Shown here piece by piece: positions 41,744 to 50,860 of a stretch of 64,000 nucleotides of DNA. The first letter of the stretch is position 1. Each line of letters opens with the position of its first letter. Below the pieces are notes generated by a model. That model worked only from the letters and a program-made list of their open reading frames with translations. It was not told the DNA's origin and ran no database searches. This DNA is from Phytopythium helicoides. Its lineage: Eukaryota > Oomycota > Peronosporomycetes > Pythiales > Pythiaceae. Both the position numbers and the translations under genes were made by a program. Location: the NCBI GenBank assembly GCA_024867545.1, contig JANFNE010000007.1, positions 1,116,001 through 1,180,000 on the forward strand, read 5' to 3'.

Positions 41744-42119
41744 CCAAGCTCTGAGCAATGGAGGGAAGGTTTAATGGATCGGTACTCCTGAATTGAAGAG
41801 GTGGGTGGAACCGCGAGGCTGAACCAGCAAACCGGGAAACAGTGAGCACCACGTGCGCCATTTCAGTTATATTTCTTTCTTGCTCAATGATTATCGTGAA
41901 AGTAATGAAAACTCTTCATTCGCTTTCAGGCATGTTTGCATTCGCATAGTGTTATGAGTGGGTCTTTGTGCTGGGCGTAGGTTCGAGATGGGAAGGAACA
42001 CACGTTGGGAAGAAAATGAAGAAGATGGGGGCTTGCGTGAGGGTGCCACCTTGAACAGAATGATACTACCATCTTGATACCGACATTTCTCCTTGTTTTA
42101 TTTCAGATTATGCGAGATT
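41744..42119. other. intergenic, convergent 3' ends
   Basis: About 375 bp between the stop of the coil/W gene (+) and the stop of the AAAP transporter (-). AT-richer, with no coding pattern. Confidence 0.4.
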
Positions 42120-43697
42120 TCAAGGATTAGACAGCAAGAAGACGGTGGCAACAGCACCAATAGCGGTGAAGGCTATCGCAATTAGCCACAGAAGAGTAGT
42201 AAACAGCTTGCCGCCGCGCACCGAGTGCCACGGGTACAGCTTCGTGTAGAACATGACCGGAAACACGATGCAGATCATAAGACAGCAACTTGCGCCTGTA
42301 AGCCCAAAGACGACTTGGATCCCCGGTACACAGATTGCAGTCAGCACTTGGGACAGAAGCAAAACAGTTGTGGCTCCAAGACGTGTAGCGGGAGCAATAT
42401 CATCCAGATTAGAAGAGAAACACAGCTCCTCAAGCACTCCTCGCAGTGGATGGAAAAGTAGCGGGAATGACATGATCACTGTGAAAAAGACAGCCACAAG
42501 CGGGATCTGCATGACTGGATCATTCTCGAGATTGAGTAGAATGTTGCCTCGAACTGCTGCACCGTAGAGCTTCTTGGAGAAGAACCCGAAGGTGATATAC
42601 AACACGACACAGAAACTGCTAATTCCGATAATGGATTGGGTCATCTTCCGGCGCGTTTGCTTGAGAGGCTCGGCGAAATTCCCGCGCAGCTGGATGAAGA
42701 GCGGTACGAGGTTCAGGTGCATCATAAAGGCGTAATTGTAGATTGAGATGGATTGACTGAAACGTGAAAATGCCGGACCCGTGATTTTCGTCGGCTCCGA
42801 AGTGGTGATTGCCGCAGCAGCATCAGCTGCAGCCTGAAGTACCCCGCCAACAGCAGACGCTAGCTCGTCTGCATTTGGAGCTGGAGTTGTTGCGTTGGCT
42901 GGTGCACTGCCGGTGGCATTTGGAGTCGAAGGCAGCGCAACGAATGACCGGTAGATGATCGTTGAAAGTAGATACAGCGAAAATGCAAATCCCAGGTAGC
43001 TTGATACGCGCAATCCCGAGAGGTTCTTCATGAGGCAGAGAGGAAAGACCACCAGCGTGAAGGTCGTCCACATGAGGTAACTTCCAAGTTGCGTGAGTGT
43101 CTCGCTCGAGAGCGGCTCCGTATCGTTCTGAGGTGGCGCAGCGAGCGCGTAGGCTGACTCGACGAGAAATGGCGCAATGTCTGCGATGATGCGGATATTG
43201 CCGACGCAGCCGCCGTAGATGCCAACGGCCGTGATGACCGACACGACATACCCGAGCACTCTTCCTCCCGCCATGACGGCGATCGTCTGGAACGACGCAA
43301 ACTTGCGTCCAGTTCCAATGTGCGTCCTCGCCTCCTCCTTGGCCGCAAGCTGTACGTGCGCGAGCAGCAGCGCGTTGGCCGTGAGCGCCATGGCGACGCC
43401 GACCGCCGCGATGGCCGCCGCCGCGACCCACGAGGGCGTGAGCAGGAACGTGTATGGTATGGAGAGCATACCAGCGCCCACGGTCGACATGAGCAGCGTG
43501 AGGAAGACGTGCAGCGCGCGGTGGTAGTCGTGCTTGTCGTAGGCGAACGACAGGCGGTGCGGGCGCGGCGACGGGATGGGCGGCGAGCCGAAGAGCACGG
43601 GGAATCCGGTCTCGAACGGCGAGCGCGGGGGCGGCGGAGAGCCCGCGAGCGAGCGCCGAGCGCCCAGCAGCGGACTCGACTCGACGTACAGCGGCAT
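42120..43697 (-). CDS. AAAP-family amino-acid transporter (SLC38/SLC36-like)
   Basis: The protein has 525 residues from ATG 43697 (MPLYVESSPLLGARR). The frame is open to 43994 upstream, but that part is Arg/Pro-rich and unlike a transporter N-terminus. After a Pro-rich cytosolic tail, the first helix reads FLTLLMSTVGAGMLSIPYTF, the Aa_trans signature. About ten further hydrophobic helices follow, for example VAAAAIAAVGVAMALTANAL, SIIGISSFCVVLYITFGFF and VAVFFTVIMSFPLLFHPLRG. A long extracellular-type loop with N-x-S/T sites (NATGSAPANATT) sits mid-protein. The expected role is proton- or sodium-coupled uptake or efflux of neutral amino acids at the plasma membrane or vacuole. A diverged paralog is at 52334. 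Confidence 0.85.
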   Translation of the reverse strand: MPLYVESSPLLGARRSLAGSPPPPRSPFETGFPVLFGSPPIPSPRPHRLSFAYDKHDYHRALHVFLTLLMSTVGAGMLSIPYTFLLTPSWVAAAAIAAVGVAMALTANALLLAHVQLAAKEEARTHIGTGRKFASFQTIAVMAGGRVLGYVVSVITAVGIYGGCVGNIRIIADIAPFLVESAYALAAPPQNDTEPLSSETLTQLGSYLMWTTFTLVVFPLCLMKNLSGLRVSSYLGFAFSLYLLSTIIYRSFVALPSTPNATGSAPANATTPAPNADELASAVGGVLQAAADAAAAITTSEPTKITGPAFSRFSQSISIYNYAFMMHLNLVPLFIQLRGNFAEPLKQTRRKMTQSIIGISSFCVVLYITFGFFSKKLYGAAVRGNILLNLENDPVMQIPLVAVFFTVIMSFPLLFHPLRGVLEELCFSSNLDDIAPATRLGATTVLLLSQVLTAICVPGIQVVFGLTGASCCLMICIVFPVMFYTKLYPWHSVRGGKLFTTLLWLIAIAFTAIGAVATVFLLSNP

Positions 43698-44068
43698 GGG
43701 GCGGCGCTGCGGTGGCCGTGGGGCCGTCGGGGAGCGGCGCGAGTGGCGGTGCGAGTGGCGGCGGGGGAACCTTGGTCTCAGTATGCAGCGCGGGCGGAGC
43801 TGCTCGATCTTCCGACCACGGCGTGTCCGGGCGGAAGTGCCGCGTTTGGAAGGTTGGATCAGAAAAAAAGGGCAGCGGGCGATTGCATAGACGCGACGCG
43901 TGGGTGCGCGCATAGGAAGAACGAGAGATGGGCTGTCCGAGCGAAGTGTCTCGTGGAGATGTGTAGCCATCCGCCTGCCTGAAGAAAGCTGCACCTACTG
44001 ATATAGCTACTGCCTCTCAAACAGGTCTCCTCTCGGCAAAGGCATGCCGATTTGGTCGCTGCGATCAC

Positions 44069-45200
44069 TACAAACGCAGCTTCCCTAGGTTCTTGTGCAG
44101 GAAGTTCTTGGAAGCAGTATTGACATCCCTGTCGAGAACGACGCCACATGAGCCACACCGGTACACCTCGCTCCAGCCCAAGTTGTCCTTCAGCCAGCCA
44201 CACGATGAACACGTCTTGGACATGTACTCCTCGTGACACATGATCGAGCGCGACTCATCTTCTGCTCCAGGATCGTGCGGAACTTGTAGTGACTCTGTGC
44301 CATCATGCCACGCACGACCGGCTTGCTGATCTTGCGCTGCCGTCAGGCTCTGGCTCCAGGTCGTGGCGCAGCATCCGGAAGCTGCGTTGGAGCAGGTTGC
44401 GGTGCGGCAGCTCCACTGCGCTCTGCCTACCGCTTCTCCCACTTGGCTGCCATATCTTTGTTGTTGAACTCCGGCAGTAGCACCTCATCGTAGTTTCTGC
44501 CCAGCCATCTCGCCAGCTTGTGCTGCACATCAGCTACCATGCGGGTAATGAGTCGGTTCGCAAATCGAATGTGGTGACGCAGATGATACCGTTGCTGGTG
44601 CTGCTTGGTCTTCGCACGGTCGCACGGCTTCTTTCGCTGCCGGAATTGAGTGCTGGTGCAGTGCCGCTTACATTCATTGACCCTGCGGGCGAATTTGGAC
44701 TTCATCAGGTCGATGGCTTCGAACCGCTTCTGGATCGTCAGATTCGAGTCCTTGCTGCTCCGCGTGCAACCGGACGGGTCGTAGATAGTATTAAACTTGC
44801 GCACTTCTGAGTCAATCACGCACACGCGGCGAGACTGCGTTCACAGGAAATCGCGCTGCCGGGGGATGCAGAGGTTGTACCTGCCATCGCGCAGCTTCTG
44901 AAGTCGAACCGTGTTGCAGCTGGCCGCAAATTCGGATCCCTGGGCTATCACCAAACTGGAAGAATTGGGGGTGGAACTGTTTGTAGTGCTGATCACCATC
45001 GCTGAAGGAGTGGAGAGAACGAATTCGAAGCTCAATTGAGTCTGACCGCGCGAATTTGCTCTTGAACTTGAGCTCTAGATATGTGGTGTCTTTCCCTTTT
45101 CTGAGTAGCTCCCAGTATGCGTTGGAAAGACACGTCGACTGCCTTTTTGGAGTCGCGAAAGGCTCCGTCATGAACTTCTTCGTTAACGGCAAAGTGTTCT
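44069..45200 (-). pseudogene. decayed Fanzor (eukaryotic TnpB-like, OMEGA nuclease) gene
   Basis: Several minus-strand frames give the Fanzor/TnpB order. The N-terminal helical part is TPKRQSTCLSNAYWELLRKG...LKFKSKFARSDSIEL (45,170-45,030). RuvC-I is VCVIDSEVRKFNTIYDPSG (Asp kept, about 44,815). RuvC-II is GRNYDEVLLPEFNNKDM (Glu kept, ~44,470). KPVVRGMMAQSHYKFRTILE lies at ~44,300. The zinc ribbon and RuvC-III are YMSKTCSSCGWLKDN...YRCGSCGVVLDRDVNTASKN (~44,090-44,220). A stop codon after RQRDFL and at least two frame changes break it, so it cannot be translated as one protein. Fanzors are RNA-guided nucleases spread with eukaryotic transposons. No terminal repeats or guide-RNA segment were identified. 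It sits between the AAAP promoter and a broken coil/W copy. Confidence 0.75.
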
Positions 45201-45730
45201 CAAAGCTGTGATATTACGACTAGTATTTGACGTACACCTACCTCCAATCCACACAACAGCCACCGTCACTGACAGCAGCCTTTTTATGCGTGGACCCGCC
45301 GATTAGACCGACAGAAGTTGGTCTCCACGTTAGAGCCCTTGCCCTATTCTGATTGGGTAGCTTACTGGTAAATACCATCAGCAGGTGTGCCAGCTAACGA
45401 TACAGAGCCAACTGCCGTCAGTGGCTGTCACCGTTCTCTGTCACTTGGCCTTGTCGACGCTACGCGCCTTGGCCTTGCGCTTGAGCTTCGTCTTGGTGAC
45501 TCGCTTTGCCCGGATTCGCGAATGAAGGAGAAGGAAGGAGAACCGAGGAGGAAGGACACTCGCCTCATGCTGCAATTGGCAGCTCGCTTTCACTAGCTAT
45601 CAGTATGCGCCGCGGCAAAGATTGCCAGGGTGAGGCAATGCTAAAGTGAAGTCGGCACTGGGCTCGACGTTGCAGTTGAAGCAATTGAGTGCGATCTGAT
45701 TGGTTGGATTTTATTCTCCTGGTGCTTTTA
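45201..45730. other. spacer next to the Fanzor relic
   Basis: No gene was recognised. It may contain the 5' end of the decayed Fanzor element. I saw no clear terminal inverted repeat with the 43.99-44.07 kb side. Confidence 0.4.
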
Positions 45731-46005
45731 TTTGGTCCAATCTCTGCGTGCAAACGCTTTCATGATCGCGCTTCACGGCTCCGATCTCGCGGGTCAGCAG
45801 AGCCGCCTGCTTAGCTTCGTCCCCTCTTCGTTTTGGTATCTCCTGGCGCTTAGCATTTTCGAAATGCGCTCCAACCACAGACGACTATACGTCTCCCACT
45901 TCATGTCTTCCACCGCTCGTCCGTCTCGACCCAATGCATTCACTCATATAACTCGCGGCGGAATACAAAATGGAAACGAAACCAAAGAGGTGTGACCAGT
46001 GCGTG
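45731..46005 (-). pseudogene. relic of a coil/W Trp-rich C-domain
   Basis: On the minus strand, FVFRRELYE*MHWVE (45,985-45,935) followed in a shifted frame by MKWETYSRLWLERISKMLSA matches FSFRRELWDWAHWINMEER...EWEAYRQFRAQRIAKVLEA of the intact gene at 47108-48601. A DNA match of about 15-20 bp (ATAACTCGCGGCGGAAT) to 47,620 confirms it. Stops and shifts interrupt it. It lies directly downstream of the truncated copy at 46061-46726, so both are parts of one dead gene. A ~37-bp piece matching the metallo-hydrolase gene (49,045) lies within it at 45,776-45,812. Confidence 0.6.
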
Positions 46006-46060
46006 TCAGGAAGAGTTTTGTCACTTTGCTACTATTGGTCAAATAATTATATTAAATCAG

Positions 46061-46726
46061 TTATCGGGACGCCTTGATTCCAAACGCTTGTGACGCTTTG
46101 ACAGGTACCATTGTCGAAAGCGAACTTGTGCGTGCAGGAACCACTGGAAGACAAAGTGTTGGTGAAGAATAGATCTGGCTCACCAATGGCTCACTCGCAC
46201 CAAAGTTCCGGTGACTAGAATCCCCTGCAGCAGCTGTAAACCTCGCTTCAGCCGAAATCATCTCACTAACTGGAGCTACTGGCAATTCATTGACTGGTTC
46301 TGTCAGGTAGGAGTGAACTTCACGCACAACAATGACTGTGGGGCCACAGTGTCGCCTGTCCAGGGATGCTTGCAGAGCCTTCCCTAACAGCGAAATGTTG
46401 CCTGTGCAGTTGCAATTCTGGACGACCGCACGAACAACTTGCTCTGGCGTTAGCCTTTGCTGAAACAGTTGCTGCATATGGGTCATTCCGCTGTGGAACC
46501 GCTCGATTTGGGCCTTGAGTGCTTGATTCTCGCAGTTGAGTCTGGAGTTGAAGCCTCGGATCTGCTCGTTCTCGGCTTCAAGCTGTCGGTTTTCAATCGA
46601 AAATTCATCCTTATCAGTCCGCAGCTCGTCGATAACCAGCCGGAGCTCCTGGTTCTCGCGCCACTGCTCTATCGTGCGCGCTATCGCCGCCGCTAGTGTC
46701 TCGGGAGGTCCTGCCAACGACGCCAT
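46061..46726 (-). CDS. coil/W-family N-terminal half (truncated copy)
   Basis: The protein has 221 residues from an ATG at 46726 (MASLAGPPETLAAA). It has a coiled coil (LRLVIDELRTDKDEFSIENR, NRQLEAENEQIRGFNSRLN), then QRLTPEQVVRAVVQNCNCTGN followed by ISLLGKAL. This parallels RERLTPQQAIQAILQKCTSS in the neighbouring full copy. The Ser/Thr-rich linker then ends at a stop, and the Trp-rich domain survives only as a relic further downstream. It could be expressed as a short coiled-coil protein or be a pseudogene fragment. Confidence 0.55.
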   Translation of the reverse strand: MASLAGPPETLAAAIARTIEQWRENQELRLVIDELRTDKDEFSIENRQLEAENEQIRGFNSRLNCENQALKAQIERFHSGMTHMQQLFQQRLTPEQVVRAVVQNCNCTGNISLLGKALQASLDRRHCGPTVIVVREVHSYLTEPVNELPVAPVSEMISAEARFTAAAGDSSHRNFGASEPLVSQIYSSPTLCLPVVPARTSSLSTMVPVKASQAFGIKASR

Positions 46727-47107
46727 GGCGGCGCAGTCCTCTTGGAGTTTTCTGAAAAATGGAGTTGGTGGCGCTTTCTATATAATGATTCATTGTGAAG
46801 TAACGTTGCCGAAGCAAAACGCTCAATTTGGAAGAAGTATGGTGAGTTTTCATCACCGAGTGGGCATGATCGAGAACAAGACAAACTGTTCATCCTCAAA
46901 GGAACCGCTGTGACTTCCGCTGGTGCGAACACCCTCCAGCTCTCTACGAAATACAATACCACGTTCACAGCCAAGGCGACCCGCATGCTACCCAGAGACT
47001 TATCCTCAGCAATAAACAAAAGAGGGACACGTCTTACAAAGCTACAGACTCGAACGGCTACTGCCTCACTCCTCTCGGTCTGCATCCAAAAACGCACTCT
47101 TGGTGGC
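46727..47107. other. intergenic
   Basis: About 380 bp between two minus-strand coil/W genes. Nothing beyond short ORFs. Presumed 3' UTR of the 47108 gene and promoter of the 46726 gene. Confidence 0.4.
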
Positions 47108-48601
47108 TCACGAGTTCGTCTTGTGTGGCACGACTACATACTGTGGTGCAAACTCAGTTGTGCCCCAAGACGTGGGACACATCACCGCGCCATTCGCATT
47201 GTTGCCGTCCACTGGGATCACTTGAACCTCATACTTTCTATCCGGCGAGACCAGTGGCGGCAGACTAAACTCTTCCGGGTACTTGGATTCGCAGTCACTT
47301 TTGAAGAACGGGTGGTCACGAATATTGCGCACGTAGAAGCATCGAGCTGGGTGCCAGAGATCTTCTTTTGCTTGCTCTCGGACCAAATTGGACGATGAGT
47401 GCTGCCACGTCAGGCGTTCGTCGGGGCTGAAATACCAGATCGAGGGATCGAGCCAAATGTCATCCGGAAGTTCTCTGTCACTCACAAGTTTTGCCACCTT
47501 TGCGCCGATCTTTTCCCATGCTTCTAGCACCTTTGCAATGCGCTGTGCTCGAAATTGGCGATATGCCTCCCACTCACCATCGTCCGGTCTCTCTTCCATG
47601 TTAATCCAATGTGCCCAATCCCATAACTCGCGGCGGAATGAAAACTGGAACCATTGAATCGATCGGACCCACCTTCGTGCTCTCTTCCCGAGTGTTTGAT
47701 AGTTGTAAATGTATGACACTCTCGGGCGGCGGCCGAAAATCAAGTCCCAGGGTCGAGCAGAGTCGAGCTGAGCAAACGATGCGATACATAGTCGTGGGGG
47801 CTGCGCCCAGCAGTCTCCGTAGGCGGCAAATGTGAGGTCAAGAGGTAGCTTCCAGCCGTACGTGACAACTGGTACTCGCGGTCTGCTTCGTCGAGTGGCA
47901 GTAAGAGCTCGCGTCTGCGCTTCATCATTCTCGCTCGACGAGCTATCCCCATCCGAGTCAAATTCATCGGACTGGTAGGACGACAGCCGAGCAACTCTCT
48001 CACTTCCAGCGCGTCTGTTCTCCGTCGGAGTCGCCCCAGCAAGCGGCCCCGCAGTCGCTTCCATCTCGCCGCTATCTCGTGCAGTCTGCAACGTGATGCG
48101 CTGGCGTTTGTTGGCGCGGTCGCCAAAGCCCACGGTCGCTTCACTCGGGACCGTCGACATTCTCGGAGAAAGCGTAGCAGTCGCCGACGCGGCCGTCGCT
48201 GACGCCGCCTCCTTGGGGCTCGCCACATTCGCGGGCTCGGGCTCGCCGAAATCAACCGCCCCAAGCCCCGCACTGTCGCCGCCTCGAGCGTCTCCGTCCT
48301 CGAGCGAGCCCAACAGCGTCCTCTCCAGCACCTTCACGTCGCTGCTCGTGCACTTCTGGAGGATCGCCTGGATCGCCTGCTGCGGCGTCAGGCGCTCCCG
48401 CAGCCGCAGCTCCAGCGCCGCGACTCGGGCCCGCAGCGCCTCGTTCTCGGCCTTGAGCTGCTCGTTCTGCCGCGCCAAATCGTCCTCGCGCGGCGCCACC
48501 GGCCTGCAGCGACTCGCGGCCGCATCTGCGAGGCTGAAGACGCGCCGGATCACCTGCGGCTGAGCGTTAGGCGCGCCGGCGACCGCCTCCATCGACGGCA
48601 T
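47108..48601 (-). CDS. coil/W-family protein, full length
   Basis: The protein has 497 residues from ATG 48601 (MPSMEAVAGAPNAQ). A second Met three codons later is also possible. The coiled coil (DDLARQNEQLKAENEALRAR, VAALELRLRERLTPQQAI) is followed by the Cys/LL motif (LQKCTSSDVKVLERTLLGSL), an acidic linker (DEFDSDGDSSSSENDEA) and a complete Trp-rich domain. The domain has SARPWDLIFGRRPRVSY, FSFRRELWDWAHWINMEERP, EWEAYRQFRAQRIAK, PDDIWLDPSIWYFSPDE, CFYVRNIRDHPFFKSDCESK and YPEEFSLPPLVSPD. Within the window it is closest to the protein at 23315, especially in the last 220 residues. The function is unknown. Confidence 0.75.
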   Translation of the reverse strand: MPSMEAVAGAPNAQPQVIRRVFSLADAAASRCRPVAPREDDLARQNEQLKAENEALRARVAALELRLRERLTPQQAIQAILQKCTSSDVKVLERTLLGSLEDGDARGGDSAGLGAVDFGEPEPANVASPKEAASATAASATATLSPRMSTVPSEATVGFGDRANKRQRITLQTARDSGEMEATAGPLAGATPTENRRAGSERVARLSSYQSDEFDSDGDSSSSENDEAQTRALTATRRSRPRVPVVTYGWKLPLDLTFAAYGDCWAQPPRLCIASFAQLDSARPWDLIFGRRPRVSYIYNYQTLGKRARRWVRSIQWFQFSFRRELWDWAHWINMEERPDDGEWEAYRQFRAQRIAKVLEAWEKIGAKVAKLVSDRELPDDIWLDPSIWYFSPDERLTWQHSSSNLVREQAKEDLWHPARCFYVRNIRDHPFFKSDCESKYPEEFSLPPLVSPDRKYEVQVIPVDGNNANGAVMCPTSWGTTEFAPQYVVVPHKTNS

Positions 48602-48896
48602 GGCTTCAAGAACCACAGGATTTTCAATATGTAGATTGTGAGTATATTGCGTGTGGAAGATGACAAAATGGGTTTTGATGTTGTGGCATTTCGCTCGCCA
48701 GCTAAATGCTGTGGTGGTGGGAGATCGTGGCTTCGGTACATTCCTGGGTGGCGAGCGCCGTGGGAACGCTGGAGCTGGCGGGACTGAAGGACATCCAAGA
48801 TATGCACGCACAAGAAACTGGAAGGAATGCCATGTTGGGCGTTGTTTGCGAATTGAATGGATGATCGCAAATGCAACGGAGCCTCAGTCCAGGTTC

Positions 48897-49727
48897 CTAC
48901 AGCAACTTCGTCTCCTGGCCAGGCACGACCCACACGACCTTGTCCTTTACGAGCTGGTCCGCGTCGATCTCGGCGCGTGTTTCGTCCCCGAGCTGCGTGA
49001 AGTGCTTCCATGATTCAAAATGCATGGGCACCATCATCTCGGCTCCGATCTCGCGGGTCAGCCGAGCCGCCTGCTTTCCGCCCATGGTGATCTCGACCGG
49101 ACCGTTCGGCGACGGACCAACTGCCTTGCCCAAGTTAAGCACGGCAAGCACGACGTGGAACTTGCTCGGCAGCGTCTCGGCCAACTCGGGGATGTACACT
49201 GTGTCGCCCGAGATGTAGATGACGTTCGGCTTCCCATCGGCTTCGTTTACACCAAACGAAGCGCTCTCAATAACAAAGCCCGTGCACTCGCCTCCAGGCA
49301 GGTGCTCAGTCGGTGTGGCAGTGAACGTGAAGGCACGACCCTGCAGGTGAAGCGTCGTTGACTGCCACGGCGCAAGACCTTGAACCCCTGGACGTGGGGC
49401 AAGGTTCTTGGCGCCGTCCAGCGTCGTGAGCACGTGTCGGCCATTCAGCAGCGTGCGGCCCGACTCATCAAGATTGTCGACGTGGTCTTCGTGACTCAGC
49501 AGAACCGCATCAATCACGGGCAGCTGCTCGAGCTTCAGTGCTGGGTCCTCGGTCTTGGTCAGGACGACCGGCTGGGCGCCTGCTTGACCTGGAGGAACAA
49601 CGACGAAGTCTCCCGCTTTGTCGAATGCTGGGTCCAAGAGAAAGTTGACGCCGTCAATCGATAGCACTGCTGTGGCTGTACTGATGTGCGTGATGCTAAC
49701 TGTCGACTTGAACGATGAGGAAGGCAT
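48897..49727 (-). CDS. UlaG-like metallo-beta-lactamase-fold hydrolase
   Basis: The protein has 276 residues from ATG 49727 (MPSSSFKSTVSITHI). The frame is open to about 50,096 with earlier Mets, and an N-terminal extension (MPRPSLISQSSVSSTAAS...) could be an organelle-targeting sequence. The fold is recognisable: ITHISTATAVLSIDGVNFLL...DPAFD, metal motif LLSHEDHVDNLDESG (H-x-x-H-x-D-x-L-D type, read SHEDHVDNLD), TPTEHLPGGECTGFVI, IYISGDTVYIPEL (metal Asp), and VPMHFESWKHF (final His). The expected role is a Zn- or Mn-dependent hydrolase acting on a small lactone or phosphodiester. The substrate cannot be told. A 37-bp fossil of this gene occurs at 45.8 kb. Confidence 0.8.
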   Translation of the reverse strand: MPSSSFKSTVSITHISTATAVLSIDGVNFLLDPAFDKAGDFVVVPPGQAGAQPVVLTKTEDPALKLEQLPVIDAVLLSHEDHVDNLDESGRTLLNGRHVLTTLDGAKNLAPRPGVQGLAPWQSTTLHLQGRAFTFTATPTEHLPGGECTGFVIESASFGVNEADGKPNVIYISGDTVYIPELAETLPSKFHVVLAVLNLGKAVGPSPNGPVEITMGGKQAARLTREIGAEMMVPMHFESWKHFTQLGDETRAEIDADQLVKDKVVWVVPGQETKLL

Positions 49728-50860
49728 AGCGTTCGTCGTGGCTCGAGAGAGATAGACAGGTGTCGCGGAGGCTGCTGTGCTTGACACGGAGGATTGAGAA
49801 ATAAGGCTCGGACGTGGCATCCCAAGTCCGCGAGAGTTGAGGATGGGCTCTGTTGACTGCATCATGAATCTACTCACGGAGGAATTTGCATTGTTCCCGT
49901 GCTTAGGGAGTGGCGCGTTCAACACACGGGACAAGTTGCATTTCGCCCATGGATAGTGCCGAGTCATCGTTCCATCTTTGTAATCAAGTTGATCACAACA
50001 GTAGCCATCCATGCGAAAGGCACCTGTGGAGCTTGCAATCCACTCTTCCCGTGCAGTGAGTTCTAGCGCGCCATTTGTGGGTCTTGCCGTCTGCAATAAA
50101 CGTGGCGGCTGTTATCCGCGCACACCGTGTTGCCGTAGTACAGTACGTATAGTAGATGCTCTCAATGGTGCTGTGGTTGTCCGCTTCAGACACCTGGTCG
50201 TCAATTGCCCCAACGAAGCATCACTAACCTGTGCAACGAGAGGGGAGCGAATAGTCCGCGTCCACAGCGTAGACTTGCTTTAGGCGCGTTTGGGAGTGCC
50301 TGAACTGGTCGCGATGGATGATCGTTGGAGTGGCAACAGTTCCCCGTAAGCAAGACCTCAGCGCTGGCGTCGTATGAGTGCGCAACATGCATCACAGCAT
50401 GGAAAGTAGCAGCTGAAAATGCCAGCTTGGAATTGCGTCTGCCAGGCAGCGAGCTCGGTTAGGGTGCTTGAAACACCGTGCTTCGATTCGTGCAAGCTTT
50501 GATGCAACTAAAAGCCGGTCGCGCTTGGTGTTTGCCTCTGGGGGTTTGCGGTCTCTCGCCACCATCTAGCTGTATTGTTTGGCTACGCAAGCGAATCACG
50601 CACTTGCGCGCTCTTGCAATGACGCAGATTGGGAGCCTGCCCCATACAACGACGCCAACCTAATAATGCGCTCAACAGTTGCAAAAGGTAGTTGCTTCAA
50701 CATCAATCCCCCTCATTTCGTTGTAGAGGTACTTGATTGAAGTGCCCGCGTTGGTGAAGACTCTTATCCATCGCCTTTCCTGCCGCGTTCTCGTCCAGTG
50801 CCACTTGGGAATTCGCCAGTTCGAGCTCACAGGAGCGCTGCAGGCGTAGAAGGCATCGCA
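49728..50860. other. intergenic, divergent promoters
   Basis: The sequence lies between the hydrolase (-) and the PH-domain gene (+). It includes the open upstream frame of the hydrolase to 50,096. Beyond that no coding pattern was seen. Confidence 0.4.

Noticed and set aside
43320..43982. 220-residue plus-strand ORF opposite the AAAP transporter
   Set aside because: Arg/Ala/Val-rich shadow of the GC-rich transporter 5' end. No domain.
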